NCBI GenBank assembly: GCA_903889845.1
Contig: CAISZB010000111.1
Coordinates: forward strand, 1 to 8,271
Direction: 5' to 3'
DNA from: an uncultured Verrucomicrobium sp.
Lineage (GTDB): Bacteria; Verrucomicrobiota; Verrucomicrobiia; Methylacidiphilales; GAS474
Length of the DNA: 8,271 nucleotides
Shown: piece by piece, positions 6,142 through 8,271 of the stretch
Layout: each line of letters begins with the position of its first letter
Position numbering within the stretch: the first letter of the stretch is position 1
The notes under the pieces: model-generated
Told to the model about the DNA's origin: nothing
The model's database searches: none
The model's input: only the letters and a program-made list of their open reading frames with translations
Translations under genes and position numbers: made by a program

Positions 6142-6170
6142 TCCACACCACCTCTCAACGGGACTGAACA
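6142..6170 (-). repeat. Right terminal inverted repeat of the insertion sequence
   Basis: The reverse complement begins TGTTCAGTCCCG, then GAGAGG and GGTGTGGA, mirroring the left end with 26 of 29 matches. It lies upstream of the transposase ribosome binding site, where the family's transposase promoter is expected. Confidence 0.9.
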
Positions 6171-6171
6171 C

Positions 6172-7128
6172 CTATGTCGCCGTCGGGAAGGGATTCCCGT
6201 CGAGATGGGGCTCGGCGGGATCGTGGACCTTCGCGGGGGGCTCGCCCGTCGGGACCCCTTCGGGAAGCGGCGCGGCGGGATTCGTCCCGGGAGGGAGGGC
6301 TCCGGCGGGGTAGCCGTAGGGGAGGCCGTGGAGGCCGGTGATCGTGGTGAACTCGAAGCCGCGCTCCATCAGCCCGTCGAGGATGCGCGGGAGGGCGTCG
6401 GCGGTCTGGGCGTGGAGGTCGTGCATCAGGACGATCGAGCCGGGGCGGGTCTCCGCGAGGATGAGCTGGGCGATCTTGTCGGCGCCGGGCTGCGCCCAGT
6501 CCCGGGGATCGACCGACCAGAGGGTGACGCCGAGGCCGCGCGAGGCGGCCTGGAAGTCCTGGTCGTGCCGGAAGGCGCCGTAGGGGGGGCGGAACCAGAC
6601 GGGGACGCGGCCCGTGGCGGCCTGGATCAGTTCCTGCGTCTTCTCCAGCTCGTAGGCGACGCGGTCCTCGGTCAGCTTCGTGAGCTGCGGGTGGGTGAGG
6701 GAGTGGTTGCCCAGCTCGTGCCCGGCGTCGGCGACGGCCTTCGCCATGGAGGGCTCCGCCTCGACGCGGGTGCCGATCTGGAAGAAGGTGGCGAGGATGG
6801 AGCGCTTTTCCAGCTCCGCCAGGACGCGCTCCGTGACCTTGTTGTTCGGGCCGTCGTCGAAGGTGAGGGCGACGCGGCGGCCGATGCCGTTGCCGTTGCT
6901 GACCCACCGGGCGGTGCCGTTCTTCACGGCGGTGGCGCGCATCACGGGGACTTCCTGCCCGTCGATCACCTCCGTCCGCCCGCTGCCCGCCGCGCCGGAC
7001 GCGGAGGAGGAAGAGGCGGGGGCGGCGGCTGTCGGGGCCTGGGCCAGGGCGCGCCCGAGGCTGCCGAGGCCGTAGAGGCCGGCGGCGAGGCCCAGGTTGC
7101 GGAGAAAGGTTTTCCGTGAAATTTCCAT
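6172..7128 (-). CDS. Exported polysaccharide deacetylase (NodB / CE4 family)
   Basis: The protein is 318 residues from ATG 7126-7128. An N-terminal signal (MEISRKTFLRNLGLAAGLYG, with cleavage likely after ALAQA at 27-31) has SRKTFLR, close to the twin-arginine motif SRRxFLK but with Arg-Lys. A Ser/Ala linker follows to about residue 50. The NodB domain spans about 84-265: TFDDGP (89-94, catalytic D91 and metal-site D92), metal-site H142 and H146 in NHSLTH, RPPYG (170-174), DPRDW (197-201) and LMHD (244-247). All the canonical CE4 motifs are present, so it should be an active metal-dependent N- or O-deacetylase of peptidoglycan, chitin-like or exopolysaccharide substrates outside the cytoplasm. 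A proline-rich tail of about 50 residues (266-318) follows. No clear ribosome binding site is visible. The stop codon (6172-6174) is one base from the insertion sequence. Confidence 0.95.
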   Translation of the reverse strand: MEISRKTFLRNLGLAAGLYGLGSLGRALAQAPTAAAPASSSSASGAAGSGRTEVIDGQEVPVMRATAVKNGTARWVSNGNGIGRRVALTFDDGPNNKVTERVLAELEKRSILATFFQIGTRVEAEPSMAKAVADAGHELGNHSLTHPQLTKLTEDRVAYELEKTQELIQAATGRVPVWFRPPYGAFRHDQDFQAASRGLGVTLWSVDPRDWAQPGADKIAQLILAETRPGSIVLMHDLHAQTADALPRILDGLMERGFEFTTITGLHGLPYGYPAGALPPGTNPAAPLPEGVPTGEPPAKVHDPAEPHLDGNPFPTAT

Positions 7129-7197
7129 GAGAGGGCCCTAAGCTAGCAAACCGCTCCGATTTTCGCCACGGCAACCTTCATTCGTTTGAAAAAGATC

Positions 7198-7476
7198 ATG
7201 AAAAAGCGCCTTACCGCCCTGTTCGAGGGCCGTGTCCAGGGCGTCGGCTTCCGGCTGAACGCCCACCGGACGGCGGCGGGCTACGAGGTGACGGGGACGG
7301 TGCGCAACCTCCCCGACGGCCGGGTCGAGCTCGTCGCCGAGGGGGAAGAGAAGGAATTGAAGGCCTTCCTCGAAGGGATCGCGGAAAGCCCCCTGGGGAA
7401 TTACGTCCGCCACCGGGAGGAGGCCTGGGAGGAAGCCGCCGCCCCCGGGTTCAAATCGTTCCGGATTGTCGAATAA
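7198..7476 (+). CDS. acyP: Acylphosphatase
   Basis: The 92-residue protein (MKKRLTALFEGRVQGVGFRL) has the full acylphosphatase fold. It hydrolyses acyl phosphates such as acetyl phosphate or 1,3-bisphosphoglycerate in the cytoplasm. The phosphate-binding loop GRVQGVGFR carries the catalytic Arg19, and Asn37 in TVRNLPDGRVEL is the second catalytic residue, spaced as in known enzymes (R23 and N41 in the human enzyme). The ending GFKSFRIVE matches the family C-terminus (F.I.). ATG 7198 gives the usual length. A TTG at 7186 is in frame and would add four residues. There is no strong Shine-Dalgarno, only an A-rich stretch. It is divergent from the deacetylase with 69 bp between start codons. Confidence 0.95.
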   Translation: MKKRLTALFEGRVQGVGFRLNAHRTAAGYEVTGTVRNLPDGRVELVAEGEEKELKAFLEGIAESPLGNYVRHREEAWEEAAAPGFKSFRIVE

Positions 7477-7745
7477 CACCAAGTTCATTTGAACAAGCCT
7501 CTTTCCAAAATGAATCCTCCCAAGCGGGTTAGAAGCAGCGGACGCCCTCTATCCGAAGCGGCCCGCATTCCTTCGGTCGCGCCTGTAGGCCAGTTCTGTT
7601 ACATCAGAGCAGGGAGGCTTGGAGGGCGGCCCGCCCTCCATTCGTTCAAACGCGCGGATGGCCTCCAGCTGTACAGGGAAGCGAAGCGATTGTACCCCGT
7701 CCCGAAGGGCATCACCTATAACCTCGCGCCCCCCCCGCTTAAAAA
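7477..7745. other. Structured intergenic region, no gene seen
   Basis: This 269-bp stretch between acyP and the ABC gene contains several inverted repeats: GTTCA/TGAAC at 7484-7495, CCGAAG (7553-7558) with CTTCGG (7571-7576), the 21-nt palindrome at 7620-7640, and GTACA with TGTAC near 7672-7697. A plus-strand frame of 86 codons from TTG 7489 crosses it, but its codon use differs from neighbouring genes and it runs into the ABC start, so I do not call it. The region may hold an intergenic repeat, a leader for the ABC gene, or a small RNA; nothing shows which. Confidence 0.4.
7620..7640. repeat. Perfect 10-bp inverted repeat (REP-like palindrome)
   Basis: TGGAGGGCGG, one central C, then CCGCCCTCCA. 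As RNA it would form a stem of about 8 bp with a GGCCC loop. It resembles dispersed intergenic palindromes common in GC-rich genomes; no U-run follows, so a simple terminator is unlikely. Confidence 0.7.
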
Positions 7746-8271
7746 ATGAGCGCCCCCGCCCTCGAACTCAAAGGCCTCTCGAAGACCTACCGCCTGCCGT
7801 GGAAGCGGGCGCGGCTCCGGGCGTTGGACCGCCTCGACCTGGAAGTCCGTCCGGGCGAGGTCTTCGGCCTGCTGGGGCCGAACGGCTCCGGGAAGAGCAC
7901 GACGCTGAAGCTGATCCTGGGCCTGGCCCGGCCCGATGCGAACGGGGGCGAGGTCCGCGTCTTCGGCCATCCGGCGGGATCGGAGGCGGCGCGGCGGCGG
8001 ATCGGCTTCATGCCGGAGGAGCCCCGCTTCTACAAATTCCTCCACGGGGCCGAGCTGCTCCGCTTCCACGGCACGCTGGCCGGGCTGCAGGGGGCGGCCC
8101 TGGAAAAGCGGATCGCGGCGATGCTCGACCTCGTCGATCTGGCCGAGGCGGGGAAGGACCGCCCTCTTTCCTCCTACTCGAAGGGGATGCTGCAGCGGAT
8201 CGGCCTCGCGCAGGCCCTCCTCCACGATCCCGACCTCGTCATCCTCGACGAGCCGACGGCGGGCGTCGATC
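7746..8271 (+). CDS. ABC transporter ATP-binding protein (partial, N-terminal 175 residues)
   Basis: The frame starts at ATG 7746 (MSAPALELKGLSKTYRLPWK) and leaves the window inside the Walker B region. Walker A is GPNGSGKST (44-52). The segment IGFMPEEPRFYKFL (86-99) has a Pro-Glu-Glu where many ABC proteins have the Q-loop Gln; this variant is usual in ABC-2 type exporters of the gliding-motility/NatA-like kind. The signature motif is the degenerate YSKGMLQRIG (144-153), and Walker B is LVILDEPTAGVD (164-175). It energises export of an unknown substrate with a membrane subunit presumably encoded to the right. No ribosome binding site precedes the ATG, only an A-run. A structured intergenic region lies upstream. 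Confidence 0.92.
   Translation, partial: MSAPALELKGLSKTYRLPWKRARLRALDRLDLEVRPGEVFGLLGPNGSGKSTTLKLILGLARPDANGGEVRVFGHPAGSEAARRRIGFMPEEPRFYKFLHGAELLRFHGTLAGLQGAALEKRIAAMLDLVDLAEAGKDRPLSSYSKGMLQRIGLAQALLHDPDLVILDEPTAGVD

Larger units (their letters stand above)
5151..6170 (-). mobile_element. IS481-type insertion sequence, about 1020 bp, complete
   Basis: The element is bounded by 29-bp imperfect inverted repeats and carries one transposase gene on the minus strand. Size, single gene and TG...CA ends fit the IS481 family. Flanking bases do not form a direct repeat: CTTAGC (5145-5150) on the left against CCTATG (6171-6176) on the right. Read outward from either end, both flanks start N-C-T-A. 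It lies in the convergent space between the CAAX-like gene and the deacetylase, one base beyond the deacetylase stop codon, so it appears not to break a gene. Confidence 0.92.

Noticed and set aside
6130..7119. A 329-codon plus-strand frame opposite the deacetylase
   Set aside because: It is Gly/Val/Glu-rich shadow sequence; the minus strand carries all NodB motifs.
7670..7700. A riboswitch or tRNA-like structure upstream of the ABC gene
   Set aside because: I could match the pairing to no known riboswitch consensus or to a cloverleaf.
7489..7749. An 86-codon frame ending at the ABC start codon
   Set aside because: It has a TTG start without a ribosome binding site, codon use unlike the neighbours, and covers palindromic DNA; no family is recognised.
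1..8271. CRISPR array, rRNA, tRNA or prophage genes
   Set aside because: No regularly spaced repeats, conserved rRNA or tRNA sequences, or phage structural or integrase genes were seen; the only DDE recombinase belongs to the insertion sequence.

Overview
The window is very GC-rich in its coding parts (82% over 1861-1920 by hand count) and looks like a chromosomal segment of a Gram-negative bacterium. Three things point towards Verrucomicrobiota or a similar lineage, as an inference only: weak or absent Shine-Dalgarno sequences on several clear genes, an exosortase-associated CAAX-protease-like membrane protein, and the start of a glycosidase-like protein that resembles polysaccharide-biosynthesis proteins I associate with that group.

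Layout. 1-211 (minus) is the N-terminus of a glycosidase/glycosyltransferase-like protein that leaves the window. Divergent from it is a 67-residue 4-oxalocrotonate tautomerase family protein (306-509), followed by a YefM/YoeB-type toxin-antitoxin pair (556-798 and 806-1069). Next comes an AT-rich stretch of about 380 bp without a convincing gene (1070-1448). A small disordered-looking hypothetical protein (minus, 1449-1760) is divergent from an 830-residue U32 family protein (1840-4332). The U32 gene overlaps by one base (TAATG) a seven-helix-like CPBP/CAAX-protease-related membrane protein (4332-5069) whose catalytic residues appear to be missing. A complete IS481-type insertion sequence (5151-6170, 29-bp imperfect terminal inverted repeats) lies between that gene and a convergent exported polysaccharide deacetylase (minus, 6172-7128). 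Its end sits one base from the deacetylase stop codon. The deacetylase is divergent from an acylphosphatase gene (7198-7476). A structured 269-bp intergenic region then leads to the first 175 codons of an ABC transporter ATP-binding protein that leaves the window.

How the genes relate. The only tight transcription units are the toxin-antitoxin pair and the U32/CAAX-like pair. The U32 protein probably hydroxylates RNA through an iron-sulfur-linked reaction; its translational coupling to a degenerate membrane protease-like protein is unexplained. The rest reads as ordinary housekeeping and envelope genes broken up by accessory pieces: the toxin-antitoxin module, the AT-rich islet and the insertion sequence.

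I did not find a clear new defence or mobile system. The points most worth a second look are the degenerate CAAX-like protein coupled to a two-barrel U32 protein, the insertion-sequence boundaries (transposase stop codon outside the inverted repeat, no target duplication, insertion abutting a stop codon), and the AT-rich islet with its open but startless minus-strand frame.
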